Assembly: GCA_019137255.1 (NCBI GenBank)
Contig: WPDH01000067.1
Coordinates: 186,001-250,000 of the forward strand
DNA from: Corinectria fuckeliana
Lineage: Eukaryota; Ascomycota; Sordariomycetes; Hypocreales; Nectriaceae
Direction: 5' to 3'
Length of the DNA: 64,000 nt
Shown: piece after piece, positions 1 to 12,895 of the stretch
Layout of the letters: each line of letters begins with the position of its first letter
How positions within the stretch are numbered: the first letter of the stretch is position 1
Notes under the pieces: model-generated
Databases searched by the model: none
The model's input: only the letters and a program-made list of their open reading frames with translations
Told to the model about the DNA's origin: nothing
Made by a program: the position numbers and the translations under genes

Positions 1-3000
1 GTGACGATCGGAATAGTGACTATTTTATCTTCGTTCGTGAGGCACCAAGGGAACTGGGCAGCATGTCAAACAGAGTGACTGACCCTGGTCGAGACGACAA
101 TGACAAGAGAAGCCCCGTTTGCTAGTAGCGGAGTAAACAGGGACCAGCGAAGAAGCGAACCCAAGTTGTTTTTGGCAAGATTTGCAAAGAATTCGCCCCA
201 ATACCCCAGGTAGCTGGCACGCTGGAGGGTTTCAGCGCCCGCCTTGCCGGAGAGAGAGAAGGACGCTGGTGGATGGTCTGCAGACAGCTGGAGACGCAAG
301 CAAGCGCGGAGCCCACAACCATCGGGCGGGCCTGGATCGTGTGCGAGGGTGGGTGCGCTTGTTGATCGAGCGAGGTGCTTTGCAGCCGAAGGGAGACTGG
401 AGAACTCTGGAGTGGGAGAGCGGGACGGGCTTTCGTCAGAGGGTCCAACAACCCAGGACTACCCCAGATGTTTGCGTGGTTGAAGGGTGGCATCTCGCCC
501 ACTGTCTTGGCCCGAGCGAGGCAATTTCCCGGCATCATTGGGCGCTGGCGTTGTTGCCCAAGGCGCGCTGGCAGCATCAGGTAGAGATGACCTCAGGCAT
601 GGCAATTGGAGCAGGGGACTACCTGGAACGTCGAGGAGCGGTCAATGGCCGGACTGAGAAGGTAGTCGGGCACCAAGGCCTTAGGCGATGCCAGCTAATA
701 GCACCCAACCCCCTCCCCGGAATGATGCCCACCACCTCCTCGTACGCACTGGACCAGCTCACAACAGCACACCGGCGTACCCAGCAGCACACCACCAGAG
801 TCCGGTTCGAAGCCCCTCTTGACCCTCACCACGCCGCAAACGGAGGAGGACTTGGCTGGGCAGCGGTTCTGGGGTTGCAACTGAGGCTTGGCCGTTGGGC
901 AACTTGGGCGTTCACGACCACGTTGTCGAAGGGGGAAGGGGGGAAGGGGGGACGATCTGGGCGAAAGCCGCATTTCCCCGGCAAACCTTGAGGGAGGTCG
1001 TCCACCATCTCGACGACAGCATGGCCTGACGCTGATGCAAGCAGCTGGCTACGTGGGCAATGCATCTGCTCCACCAAGGCTCAAGCGCTGGCTCGTGGCA
1101 CCGCTGGCATTCGTCGGCGGCCGAACGGGCGAGTTGCCCTTGCTTTTTGCTTTGTTTCGCATGTCGCCGTGATCCATTCCAGAGTTCAGCTGCTTCAAGT
1201 TGAGGCGAAGGATTGTGGAACTCGGCGCGGCGCCAGCGAGGGAGGGAGACGTGTGATGAAGCGTATGAGGTGGGGTTTGTGGGTAAGTTCGTTTTCCCGA
1301 ACGTCGTGGTGTCGGTCGTGGTGAGTCCAACAATATGAGCAATTGTTTGGTGCGGCGCTTTCGTCTTGCTGCACTCGCCCTCTCAAGTTGTCTCAGGCTG
1401 CGGTGTCTGGTGTGTGGCAGGTGCCAGATCGTAATTAGCATACACAACCTCACCTACGCAGAATGGCAGACATAAGGCGCGCGCATGTGACCGAGCACGC
1501 GCATGGATCTGCGCAACAGGGACGGGACACGACTTGCCAGCAGTCCATCTTCGCGTCATCCTGAGCCAGGCACCTCTTTAAGGCAAGGGTCAGCCTCCGA
1601 TTGCAACCGTAGATTTTCAACCTTTTTTGCTGGGGCCGGCCGACAACGCAGCAACCACATCAGCCCGGCATATTACACTCGTATACTACCTATGTAGGAC
1701 CAGGTTGACCGTTGGTAAGTTGAGCACGCATGCGGTCAGTTGCCTTGGTAGGTCAAACTTGCAGTCCCCTCTCCAATTGACGTTGTCTCGTCAGCATCTT
1801 GAGGCAATACCTCTTTTTCCTCTCCTGCTCACAGTGAGCCGGTAAATTGCGGCGTATCGACCAAGTCAAGTTCCTTGATCGAGCTGCTTTGCCGTTGCCT
1901 GCTCGCCTTATCTCCTCCTCGCCTCCTCGCCGCCTCGGCCGCTTCTCCGAAGGCAAAATTTCAGCCGTTCAGACGCGACCTTAAAATAGACGAGGTCGGC
2001 CGCCTTCAAAAGGAGACCATGGTGAATAATAGGGCGAGAGAAGCCGTTGTCGGAAAAGCCATGCCGATTTCCTTGGCTTCCTCCGGTCATTCCATCCTTC
2101 GACAATCCGCCATTCTTCTTTATCATCGGCACGTGGCTAGATGAACGACAAGACACGAATTCCATTCTCACAATGATGTCCCATTAATGCACTTCCCCTG
2201 CCATCCCCAGGACCCCTTCGTTCCAAAAAAAAGACACGGTCCCCCACGGGCCACCTCCATGATCAATATCCCGTACTGGCCATCGCATCTTCCGAGGAGG
2301 ATCCACCTGCGGCCCGGACCTCCGCCACGGCAGGGCGGCCGCCCGGAGGCGTCTCGCACGGGGGTTCTCGGGGTCGTTCTCCGCGCCCTTTCCTAGTTTG
2401 GCACCCAGATCGCCTTTTGTAGCTCGACAATCGTGACGTTCAAAGCATCTGTCAGCGTTTTAGGACAAGCCACAACTCTTATGCTTGACTTATCCCAGGC
2501 TGACAAAGACACTCTACGCGCCACAACCCCAGCCGTTTTCGCCTCTTGGTACTGCCGGCGGCGAATTAGCGTCGCTCACCTACTACAGCAGTCCCCAGCC
2601 TCGGGGTTAAGACCAACCGACAGGGCGTGACGTAGGCGTTTTATCGCCCAAGCCAGATCAGTTCCTCAAACATTTGGTGATGGCTTCACCGGATCTACGA
2701 TCTCAAGGTAAGAGTCGGCCGCCGCTGGAGAGGTCTTGGGCAATACGCCCCGCCACTGGGTCTAAGCGAGTCATGGGGCTAAGAGACCAATGATTTTTGA
2801 TTGGATGTGAGGCCTGCACGGTTCGTCTAGGAAACGAACTTGCTCCTGGCTGCTATTTGGGGGCATCCCACCATCCGACTTGATTTGCATCAACCAAGGC
2901 CGGATTTTAATACGAGTTGCAGGAAGTGTCGATGGCCTTCCTTGAGCCTGTGCCTCACCAGACCGTCGCCTCCTTGGTGCTTATTTCCTGCCGTCTGTCC

Positions 3001-3070
3001 CCGGGTCAAAGGCCCAACATCTCGAGAGACAAGTATGTGATGGCAACCCTCAGCATGCCCACTTGAGAAG
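1..3070. other. Intergenic/unassigned region with no supportable gene
   Basis: No stretch here reads as a recognisable protein. A 269-codon open frame on the plus strand (182-991) exists, but overlapping frames are also open on both strands because the DNA is GC-rich, its translation is rich in Arg/Gly/His without domain character, and it has no intron or start context that sets it apart. A non-coding stretch with short CT- and AG-rich tracts follows (1850-2400). The last few hundred bases are presumably the promoter of the regulator gene starting at 3071. Confidence 0.55.
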
Positions 3071-4906
3071 ATGGCCCCCCCCAAAGACCGCAAGAGAAAA
3101 TTCCACCGCCGGAGCAAGAACGGCTGTCAGCCGTGCAAAAAGAAACATATTCGTTGCGACGAAAAGATACCGCTCTGGTATGCGCTCCTGTACTGGTTTT
3201 GCGCCTGTCCCGAGACTGTGGTATACACGAGTCCTGCATCGCCGTGTCAGATCGATCCACGGCTCTCGGTACACGATACACGCGACTTCTCACTAACGAT
3301 GATTGGCGACTTCAGCACAAATTGTCTCCAAACTGGAAGTGACTGCATCTATCCCGTTCCGCAGCAATCGTTGCCATCCAATGAAGCGTCGCCCTCCAGC
3401 AGCGGAAGTAGCACCGCCGAGGCTCAGGTGGTGGCGGTCGAGCCGGCACCCGGGCTAATCAATGCTCTCAACGACTATGTCGGGGGCTCCTTCGATGCGC
3501 TGCCCGAGTCGTCCAAACGATTGCTGCGTCACTGTACGTTGTCTTAGCAAGTCCACGGCCCTCCACATGACTACTGACTTGTCCTCTGATGACAGTTTCC
3601 CAATATGCCGTATGGGGACAAAGACCAGTTGCCCGCGAGCTCCAGTCCTCGGCGTGAGTTTGCCCGGCATCCCGAGGCTTTCCTTACCGTGCAAGTGCTG
3701 AAGAAATCCTAGAATCCAGAAGTCCTTCGAGAATCCAGGTTACATGCACATGTGTCTAATGCTTTCAGCTTGCCAATGGGCATGGGTGAGAGGCTCGATG
3801 GATGAGGTCCGGATTCCGTTTCTCTACCACAAGGCCGCAACGTACCAGTTCGCAAGAGAGCAGCTTCAGAGTCCAGAGGCGGCGCAGAGGGGAGACACCA
3901 TGCTGGCCATTTCTGCACTTGCATTGACCGAGGTGGGCTTTGACACTTTGCTCGAATGCAGCTGCGGAACCGAGGTACTGACAACTCGGCCTAGGGCGCT
4001 ATTGGAGAGCTGGATGCTTCGGCGAGACACTTACAGGGCATACAGTCGGCAGCAAGAGCGTGGAACAGGGCGGAGCAGACAACTACGTTGCCACAGCGGA
4101 TGCTGAAAATGTCGGTCATCTGTGATGGTATCTAAAATGTCATGTTATTAACAGTCTCGAACAGGATTGGAGACGGGCTGAGAACCGGAAAGTCAGAGAA
4201 GCTGGTTAACGTGCCAGGATATACGCCAATATTCATGGGCCTCCTATTCGCGTCGATTTGGGACATTACGGCATTGCCACCACGTGAGGCACCGAGATAT
4301 GGATGGTGGGAGGATCAAGATACGCAGGCGGCGAGATTGTGGCAGAACCACACCAAGGATCTGAACCTCAACTACGAGATATCGCGAGGCTTTAGCCCTG
4401 CCCAGTACATTCCACGAATCCTCAATGGAGACCCGAAAAGTAGTCGAACAAGTTTCATCGCCACTTTCTTCTACCTGTGCTCCGAGCTGGGCCACCAATA
4501 CCTTGACGTAACCTTGGTCGACTGGCTGCTCGAGCAACTCATCGACGACGTGGACGCGGGCGAGGAATACATCCGGACAAGCACGTGGACACAGCCGCTT
4601 TGGCTCTGGTGTGCCATGTTTGGGGCAGCCATTGCCTCGACGGGGCGAGCAACGAACACGATGGAGGAAAGACAGTTGGCAAGGTGGCAGGACGTGTACA
4701 ACGAAAAGATGAGGCTGGTCGGTCGCGTGCTCGGGATTAGCAGCTGGGACTCGGCGAAAGCTGTTCTGGCTGGGGTATTGGGAAGCATCGACGATGAAGT
4801 TGAGCGGGGATTGAAGGAACTGTGGGAAGAAGGCGTCGTCCGACGGGATACCTCTGGCGAAAACACTGTAGTATCGGCGGTGATAGAGTTAATGGATCAA
4901 GACTAG
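3071..4906 (+). CDS. Zn2Cys6 fungal transcription factor
   Basis: Probable nuclear DNA-binding regulator; targets unknown. The N-terminus is basic and carries a textbook Zn2Cys6 cluster, spacing C-x2-C-x6-C-x6-C-x2-C-x6-C, but the fourth cysteine is created only by removing an intron (exon 3071-3177 joins 3316), which makes that junction very secure. Further exons I infer: 3316-3533, 3596-3653, 3713-3932, 3995 to about 4110-4127, and about 4155/4165-4906. The middle section (NPGYMHMCL, then PFLYHKA and MLAISALALTE) resembles the C-terminal fungal-specific domain seen in many regulators of this class; the end is helical with WDITALPP-type segments. The last junction near 4111-4165 is uncertain: the best-framed option gives an intron of only 27-33 nt, while a 54-nt alternative has a weak donor. 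No cluster of metabolic genes adjoins it, so no pathway can be inferred. Confidence 0.85.
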
Positions 4907-6924
4907 GGATATGCATGCTGCATCAACACGGCCCACCCCTCCCATGACATAGCCAGCGCGTGATGATAACCACGTCGACAGAAGTGAGGAATCATATTTC
5001 GAGGCATCCGTTACTTAGGCAGTTGGCACAGCCCCTGAAGCTTGCATTTACACATCGAATCGTCTAGGCTGAGTTCTGGCCCCGTGAGAGCCTCAACGCA
5101 AAAGATTGGCCTCGAAGATTCCTATGATGATGACCGCATGAAGCCAGCCGCATGAAGCCAGCTGCATAACTAACTCAGATAGATAGATAGCTATCTACCT
5201 ATGGGTCGTCCTCCAAGTCGGGACGAGTGTTTATCTAGATACGTCTAGATAGGTAAGAACCTTTATTATCTAGGATGCGGACGATCCCGTGCGTCACGTG
5301 GAGCAGGCAACGGCCAGTGGAGGAGGAAGGTTCCCGTGACCGTGACCCGACCAGACGGTCGATAATACGTACCGCAGCAGAACATCGTGCTTTTATAATT
5401 AATGCAACATTATCAGCCCTCCTGGACGTGTCCCCCTGTTCATCTCCCGAGCAGGCCGCAGACAGCTCGACGTCACAAACACAGCATCTCTCGCACTGAC
5501 GGCCCGCTGCCGCCCTCGTTGCTTGTCCTCTGGCCTTTCAGCTTCTCGTCCGCTGGCCATCTCTTTACCATTCACTCTTTACGAATACGTGCAGGGTGCT
5601 GCAAACTCTGCAGACCGCACTTGTGATTCATCGTACACGTCGACGCTATTCGCCGACAGTCTGAGGCCCGCCTGCGTTGTGCGTGACGCCGTCTCATGAG
5701 GAGCGTGTCTTCGAGACATACCCCGCCCGTAAGCTGCTATCGCGGCCACTCAGTGGTGGAGATCGTGCACGTAGGCCCTCGTGTGCAGACTCGGTGTGCC
5801 GCCGGTTGCATGATGGTTCACAGGATGCCGAATGGTTGGCGATGACGTTCTCCCACTTGATCCACTCAGCTGACTTGGCAATGGCTAGACCTGAGGTGGC
5901 CCGCACCGTGGTCGACCGGTCGGAGGCCACTATCACCGTTACAGAGTAGCGAGTTGACCCCGCGGTGAAGACGGTTGAGTGGTCGATTTGAGTGCCTTTC
6001 CGTACCGCGCGCTCCCGCAACTCCCGAAAGTCCCGCCCGTCATGGAATGTCACCTTCCGAGTCAGTAGCCTAGACGCGAGAGCACTGAGCTGCAATTTTG
6101 AGTACCTACTACGTACTAGGCTGTTAGTCCTAGCAAAGCACTATCGCGCTTGGACTCGTTTCATCATGAGGATCGTCACTCACTATGCGAAGTCGATGCG
6201 CAAAAAACATAGAGCAATTTCGGGGCCGGCCTCCTCTTTTCCCCTCTCCTCTCTTCCCTCACCTGGTCAGCTTGCTTTTTTCCCTGGCTGCCTGCAGTGC
6301 TGCGTTGTCCGACAGCCATGATCCCTCCTTTTCACAAAATGCGCCCTCGTATCTATCACTGATAGGACGGGATCCTGCAAAGCTCTCCACCCGGCCCCTC
6401 TCCAAAACAAGGAAGCCGGCCAGTCGTCGACCCCCTCGTCCGATATCCCTGCACAGGAAGCCCTTTGCGCTTCGAAATCACAAAACGCCAACTCACTCCT
6501 GCGGCCAGTGTGACGGCCATTCTGGCAGTACTTTCATTGGCACTCGGCGCGCGTGTGGGGGGATCTCCCGACCGCCAGTCAGTCCATGGCAACAATAAAA
6601 CCCGCAGGGTCCCTCGTTGCCCAACGTCTCACTTCTGTTCCTTCATCTTCCAGCCCAACCCGCCCCTTACAGCCCAACCAACCCTCCCGTCGGCCTGATC
6701 CTTCAAAGACGACCCATACTTTCCACATATTTTCAACCTCTTTTTTTGAACTTGTTCTGCCAGAGGAATCCCCGAAGCAACCCAACCAGCCCAAGGATTA
6801 TCCTGTCGCGCAACATCATCACGACGATCACAACAGTTCTTGCCACTGGTCTGAACTTCCAAGACAGCGTCCTACGTTGCTCTGCTGGATCTTGAGCTTA
6901 CCTGCTCTACCATCCGAGGATACC
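4907..6924. other. Intergenic region and probable leader of the C2H2 gene
   Basis: No gene seen. At about 5136-5161 a 13-nt word (GCATGAAGCCAGC) is directly repeated. Between 5175 and 5275 lie several TAGATA/TATCTA words, partly palindromic. From about 6230 the plus strand becomes CT-rich (runs such as 6236-6260 and 6640-6760), the usual appearance of a fungal promoter or 5' leader, and leads into the C2H2 gene. Confidence 0.5.
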
Positions 6925-9720
6925 ATGACCATTGCTCTTGTGCCACATCCGGTCACCATGCCAGGTTACAACAACAACTCACTAGACCTCGACGAGGTTC
7001 ACTCGCTCTCCAGGTACTGTTTCCTTTACTCAATTCCCTGGGAGGCATGCGTTTGCTTTATTTCATGTTGCGTGCGAATCATGTATGCTTTTTCGAATGA
7101 ATATTGTTCCAATGGACACTACCAAGGACTCTTCGCACCTGGATTCAAGGACTGTTTCTTCAAGGACATTTTGCTCTCGACTTTTCACCTGGATCTTCAC
7201 CTGGATTAACTATGGATCTGTCCGGGCCCGGACAAGAAAAAAAAACAATCATTTCTGGCCTTGAGCCCATGGTAAGTATTGCCCACTGCTGCAACTTGAG
7301 ACAACAGCTTCGTTTCCTGGATCCGTACCATATTTCCTGGCTTTCATTTTTCAATGGTATCACAGGACGTTGATTCCGGATTTCATGGACTCGGACCAAG
7401 GACTTGGGACCAAAATGGATTTTGCAGCTAGGACCTTCATCCCGACTAGAGTTTTGCTCCCTTCCTGTGCTTCCTAGTATTAGGAGCCAGGGGTAGCCCT
7501 TAGGCTTAACAGCCTTCGCAATCCAATTTGATTGCTCGTGCAGCCGCACAGGACACAAAGTGGACAGACGACTTGATGCCTTTACCTGGAAACTGCTCTC
7601 TCGAGTCACAATGGAAGCCTGCCTGGAACCTTTGCCGCGTTTGATTTATCGCGACATACCGGACCGTTTCGCTGTAGCCGCCAGATGGACCCTGAACGAC
7701 CCTTGCGTTATCTTCCACCAGGCCAGTCTGCACTTTCGCCAAACTCACCAGGTTCCTTCACAACGGATATGTCTCCTGCTCGGATATGCTACGCGACATC
7801 TTGATTTGATCGCACCCACCAACTTATTGTCGACCCTTACCCATGGACCGTGAAAGGATTTCAACTTGGACCGCAATATTGTCACTGGACCCGACACATT
7901 GTCTTGTCTAGCTGGGTCTGTACACAACCACCACCGTAGTAGCCTGTTGTCCTAGCTAACCTCAAGTACAGACTCAAAGTTGACTCCGGCTAAGACTCAT
8001 GTCTTTCATATGCTTTTCTTTACTCTTGACTGATGGTGAATGACAACTAACCTTGCTCAGCGATTACAGCTTTACCCAGTCTTCTATGGCTTCGAATTCT
8101 TCTGGAATGTTTTCTTTTTCTCATACAGAACCATCGACGGACCTCCTAGTAGGTTCGTCGTGGGCCACGACAGCAGAAGGACCACAGAACTTCCAAGAAT
8201 TTTCGGACAATGGATCTGCCCACTCTGGAGAGGCCGAGGAGTACATTTTCACATCTGGCCAGACCACTCCCAGAGGAACAAAGGTCCTGTCCCAAGGCCG
8301 TCAGGACATCCCAAACACATGGAACTCAAGACCTGCTCCCTCTGTGCCCCAAGGTGGACAAGCCATGTCCAGGGTCAGTTCGAGCAGGTCCAGCGGTTCT
8401 TCATTGTCGCAAACATCGCGCATGTCCAACTTGGACGTCACAGGTAATGCATCCGCTTTCCGGAATGGATCCCAAGCCGGTGCCATGGCAGGAATTGATA
8501 CGTCCCTGTTCTTGGATACTGAATCCTACTGGTCTGGATACCCCCTCGACATGGGACTGGGTGCCGACGTTGCTTTTGCCATTCCAGATGCCAGCCCACT
8601 CCATGTTGTCCCTGCCCAGATGCAGCTCGGTCCTGACGTCAGCCTGATTGGCCACTCCCCCCCTGGTTCTTGGGACTGCTTCTCGAGCTCCATTTCCAGG
8701 TCTTCTTCTCCTGCCACTGATGACATGTGGCCCACCATCACCCAGAGCCCCAATTCTTCCCCTGAGATTCAGTGCCAGTCTCCTAGGTATGTATCTCCCG
8801 GTTGCTCCGATGTCTCTCGATCTGTTTCTTACCAACTCGATCCGCTCAGCAATGAACGCAAACCCATCATCTCCGATGATATCAACACAATCCCCAACCT
8901 GGACGACGGCATGGCCCTTCCCCCTCCCTTCACTGGACCTCGCCGCCAGGGCTCTGAAGGTGAGTCCGCAAGGGACCACGACCTGTACAAGAAGGCCGCT
9001 CCCTACGAGGATGGTCTTTACCACTGCCCGTGGGAGGGCACGTCGAGCTGCAACCACAAGGCCGAGAAGCTCAAGTGCAACTACGAGTAAGAACATATCG
9101 CGCCCCTTACACCCTTGCGCATGACGACTAACCGGTTCAGCAAATTCGTGGACTCCCACCTTAAGCCCTACCGCTGCAAGGCTGAGTCGTGCGAGGGTGC
9201 CCGATTCTCCTCGACTGCCTGCCTCCTCCGCCATGAGCGTGAGGCGCACGGCCTCCACGGCCACGGTGAAAAGCCCTTTCTTTGCGTCTACGATGGCTGT
9301 GAGCGCGCCATGGCTGGCAATGGATTCCCCCGCCAGTGGAACCTCCGTGACCACATGAAGCGGGTCCACAATGACCATGGAAGTTCTGGTGGTTCTCCTC
9401 CCACTGCTGCTGCCAACCCACCCTCCAAGGGACGTAAGCGCAAGACGGATGTCCCTGAGAGCCAGCCCACCAACAGCCGCAAGGCGGCGGTCAAGTCCAT
9501 GCCTGTTGCGGAGTCCAAGGAGTCGTCGACCCGACCTCTTCTTGACCAGTGGATGGAGCACCGCAAGGCTGTCGAGAGCCTCTTCCAAGGACTGGTGAAG
9601 CCCGAGGACGCCCGGAACATCCAGCAAATCAGCGACATGCAGCAGCGCTTGACTGCCATGGTCAAGGTCACGGCTGACCTAAACGCCACCAAGACTGCCA
9701 GCTTTGCCGGCACCGGTTGA
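6925..9720 (+). CDS. C2H2 zinc-finger protein, probable transcription factor
   Basis: Model: exons 6925-7013, 8061-9086 and 9141-9720, giving about 564 residues. Both introns keep frame (phase 2 each) and end in CAG preceded by CTAAC branch words. The long central part is Ser/Pro-rich and acidic, typical of an activation region. Fingers sit near the C-terminal third: a degenerate Cys-rich first unit (YHCPWEG..C), then C-x4-C-x12-H-x4-H (YRCKAESC..RHEREAH), then a longer third (FLCVYDGC..DHMKRVH). A basic stretch GRKRK follows and could be a nuclear signal. The first intron would be 1047 nt, unusually long. An alternative is that translation starts at ATG 8086 and the upstream exon is leader; both starts give the same fingers. 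I do not recognise a named orthologue. The minus-strand open frame across 8401-9627 is a shadow of this gene. Confidence 0.8.
7014..8060 (+). other. Putative ~1.05 kb intron of the C2H2 gene
   Basis: Begins GTACTG and ends CTAACCTTGCTCAG, with the acceptor branch word well placed. It contains stops in all three frames, so it is not coding as one piece. Several shorter GT..AG combinations inside mean it may really be a chain of introns and leader exons. Confidence 0.5.
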
Positions 9721-11778
9721 ACAAATTGTACGTCTCTTATTCGCTTCGAAATGTCATTCGGACGAGGAGCTAACCAAGCTGGACTTTAGGCGAAGGAATA
9801 TTATCTGCTACCGGGAACCAACTACCTAGACCGTGCGAGTGCACATTGAGAGACATGTTTGTCTACAGAACAACCCTGGAACTTCCCAGGACCTTGCGGG
9901 CCGGATTCAAGACGCCCACGGGTCGCCGGCAGAGACGCACCGTCCTGCCGATCGGAGGATCTCCCTAAGAGAGAATTTGAGAACCATCTCACTGGAGCCA
10001 GGATCAAAAGCCATTTGAGACCCAAGGACAACAGCACCGACAACGGATCGGCTTGAAACCTTGAAAGGATCATGGCCCCGCCCTTGCGGGAAGAGAACAG
10101 AACGGCCAGAGCGTCGAGAGGCGAGCCAAGGATTAAGGATTGCCATTTTATACTATACAGTTTGCAAGATTACAGAATTCAACAGAGAAGCATGGTAGCA
10201 GATAGAGATTGGATCGAATACAAGTTTTGATAGCGTTACTTGGAAATCCTTTGTGTTTGATGTATTTGGCAACTGCGCTCCCAATGATTTTGCGCCTCGC
10301 AGTTCCCGACTCTCAATGTAGACAGATGGGCTGACGTCCGATGTATGATGTGATTCCGCTCATTCGTATGTGACCCCGTTTAGTGCGAGGCCTGTGCTCG
10401 AGATGCTTGCACCATGTAGGAAGTCGACTAACAAGTCGTACGTATGAATAGACGAACGACATGGGCTGAGGATCCTAGTTGGGGGTTCATCTCGGCCGCA
10501 TTCGTGCCCATGAATTAGCGTAGATGTGAAATGTATCGATCCATGGGCTTCCGAAGTTGCCCTTGCCACTTGAGATAGCCGGATGCATGTCAACCAAGGT
10601 GAAGAAGACGTGCACATCAGGGCAGCAACGTCGTTGGACGTTAGTTCACAAGCGGCGGTGAAAGGTGCATCAGCATCGGGAGAAGCAGGGAGAGGGTGAA
10701 GCCGGTGCGGGCGGGATCGTGGAGAGGAGACGCGGGGGGTTGATAGATTGGTTGCGGGTGTGAATGAGGTGTCTTGCATACTTGGTGAGAGGGTTGTTAG
10801 AGTGAAGTACGGACAAGTACGTAGACTAGTAGGTAGGTAGTAGATACATTAGAGAGAACATTGCACATTGGCTGTCTCAAGGAAACCATGACCATGATGA
10901 GGCCATGCCGTTTCATGCCAGATCGCTATGCTAACTACTTCTGTACACAGGGCTCCTTTACGTATCTCTGTGTAGATACTGGCCACCCCGATGAGGCCAT
11001 TTCAAAAGCGGTGAGGCGATACTTACCTGCCGTGAGTTGGCTATCTCAGGACGATGCACTCATGGATGGCCACCGATCAAGGTGAGCGATTAGAGTAGCG
11101 GCCGGGTTAGGGCACTGATGATGTTATGGAGGCTGGAAAAGTAGACACACGCACGATGCGCTTGGACTGGCCTGAGGAGGCGGGCCTCGGGTAACGGAAA
11201 CCCGGTTCAGCCCCGGGCTCTACCGCTGACGGACGGGTTTTGTAGGTAAGGATAGATGTTTGTATAGACTATTTGTACGTAACATGGTGCCTAAGTAACA
11301 AGCTGTATTCGTACTTCGTAGACCGCTGCCTTATTCAACCTCATAATCGGACATTGGGCCTTTCGCATAAGTCATTGTGTAATCCATATCCGTGTTTACT
11401 TGCGGCTAACATGGCTGCTGCGGCTAGACATTGCTGATGCTGTTTGGGCTCCATGCTTCCAGTTCCATTGCCCCGCTACTATAATAACGGTGCAGTACGT
11501 ATGTACCTAGAATGACCTGACACTCCCCGACCTTGCCTGACCTGGCGAGTCGCGCCGCCTCCACTGTAGGTCCGCTGTTGACGCCAGTGACACCACCCTC
11601 CACCCACCACCACCACGTTATTATTTACTTACTACGGATCCTGATCTACTCCCCTCGGCTCTTCTTCTTCTCTCAACTTCCATCTCAGCATCTTACTTTC
11701 GCTTTTTTCCAGCTTCATCCAGAATCGCTTCCTTCCCTACCACCCAAACATCCACGCACAACCAACTAATTGCTCAAC
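9721..11778. other. Intergenic region; CT-rich promoter of triosephosphate isomerase at its end
   Basis: No gene seen. The first few hundred bases are presumably the 3' untranslated region of the C2H2 gene. A TAGGTAGGTAG run lies near 10829-10842. From about 11630 to 11770 the plus strand is strongly CT-rich, immediately before the TPI start, as is common for highly expressed fungal glycolytic genes. Confidence 0.5.
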
Positions 11779-12895
11779 ATGGCTCGCAAGTTCTTCGTCG
11801 GCGGCAACTTCAAGATGTAAGTTGATTAGGAGCTCTTCCACCCCACCATAGCAACATTTCCCCCCCCTCCCCCCCCNNCCCCCCCCCCCCCCCCCCCCCC
11901 CCCTCCTCAATTCTCCAAGAAGCAAAAAGCCGCACATCTACCGCGCCCGACACCCGCTTACCGTTGTTGATTCTTCCAGGAACGGCTCTGTGTCGTCCAT
12001 CAAGGAGATTGTTGCCAACCTCAACCACGCCACTCTCGACGAAAACACCGGTATGTCTTCCCCCCTCCTGCCCCTCCTTCTCCTCAACACCCCGCCATCT
12101 GGCCTCACCGAGACTGGACTGGACCGGCGATGCCCTCACAAAGTTATCCTACCCCTCCAATCTTAACTCGATGCGTCATGTTTCCCCGAGCCAACTAACA
12201 CTCATCATCAGAGGTCGTCATCTCACCCCCCGCCCTCTACCTCTCTCTCGTCCGCGAGACTGTCCGCTCCGACGTCGAGGTCGCCGCTCAGAACGTCTTT
12301 GACAAGCCCAACGGCGCCTTCACTGGCGAGATCTCCGTCGCCCAGCTCAAGGACAGCAACATCAACTGGGCCATCCTCGGCCACTCTGAGCGCCGCACCA
12401 TCCTCGGCGAGTCCGACGACGTCGTGTCCTCCAAGACCAAGTACGCCACCGAGAACGGCCTCAGCGTCATCTGGTGCTGCGGCGAGTCCCTCGAGCAACG
12501 CGAGGCTGGCAAGACCATCGAGGTCGTCTCCGCCCAGATCGAGTCCCTCAAGTCCCAAATCTCCGACTGGAGCAAGATCGTCATCGCCTACGAGCCCATC
12601 TGGGCCATCGGCACTGGCAAGGTTGCCACCACTGAGCAGGCACAGGAGGTCCACAAGGCCATCCGTAACCTCCTCCGCGGCATCAGCTCTCAGGTCGCCG
12701 ACGAGACCCGCATCCTCTACGGCGGCAGCGTCAACGAGAAGAACTGCGCCGAGCTCAGCACCCAGCCTGACATTGACGGATTCCTCGTTGGTGGTGCTTC
12801 CCTCAAGCCTGCTTGTACGTCTTTTCGCTATCCTCGTTTCAATTTATGCTAATCATCTTGTAGTCGTCGACATCATCAACGCCAAGAAGCATTAA
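11779..12895 (+). CDS. TPI1: Triosephosphate isomerase
   Basis: Interconverts dihydroxyacetone phosphate and glyceraldehyde 3-phosphate in cytosolic glycolysis and gluconeogenesis. Exons 11779-11816, 11980-12050, 12212-12814 and 12864-12895 give 247 residues, the normal length of this TIM-barrel enzyme. Visible hallmarks: N-terminal FFVGGNFKMNGS with the substrate-binding Asn-Lys pair, ILGHSERR with the electrophilic His, AYEPIWAIGTGK with the catalytic Glu, and the phosphate-binding ILYGGSV and GFLVGGASL near the end. The two early introns split the ATG of Met13 and the codon before EVVISPPALYL; the last splits a Phe codon before VDIINAKKH. Codon use is strongly C-ending, as expected for high expression. 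Intron 1 contains a long poly-C tract with two undetermined bases. Tail-to-tail with the mL43 gene. Confidence 0.98.
11860..11903 (+). repeat. Poly-C tract with two N, inside TPI intron 1
   Basis: Almost pure C (one T at 11868) broken by NN at 11877-11878. It is intronic, so the protein is unaffected. The Ns show that sequencing or assembly could not resolve the tract and its true length is unknown. Confidence 0.95.

Noticed and set aside
785..830. GGTTCGAAG word resembling a tRNA T-loop
   Set aside because: No matching acceptor, D or anticodon stems could be drawn around it.
182..991. 269-codon open frame on the plus strand
   Set aside because: Overlapped by open frames on both strands in GC-rich DNA; translation has no domain character, signal or coiled coil, and no splice or leader context.
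8401..9627. 408-codon open frame on the minus strand
   Set aside because: Exactly antisense to the C2H2 gene; a codon-bias shadow of C-ending codons.
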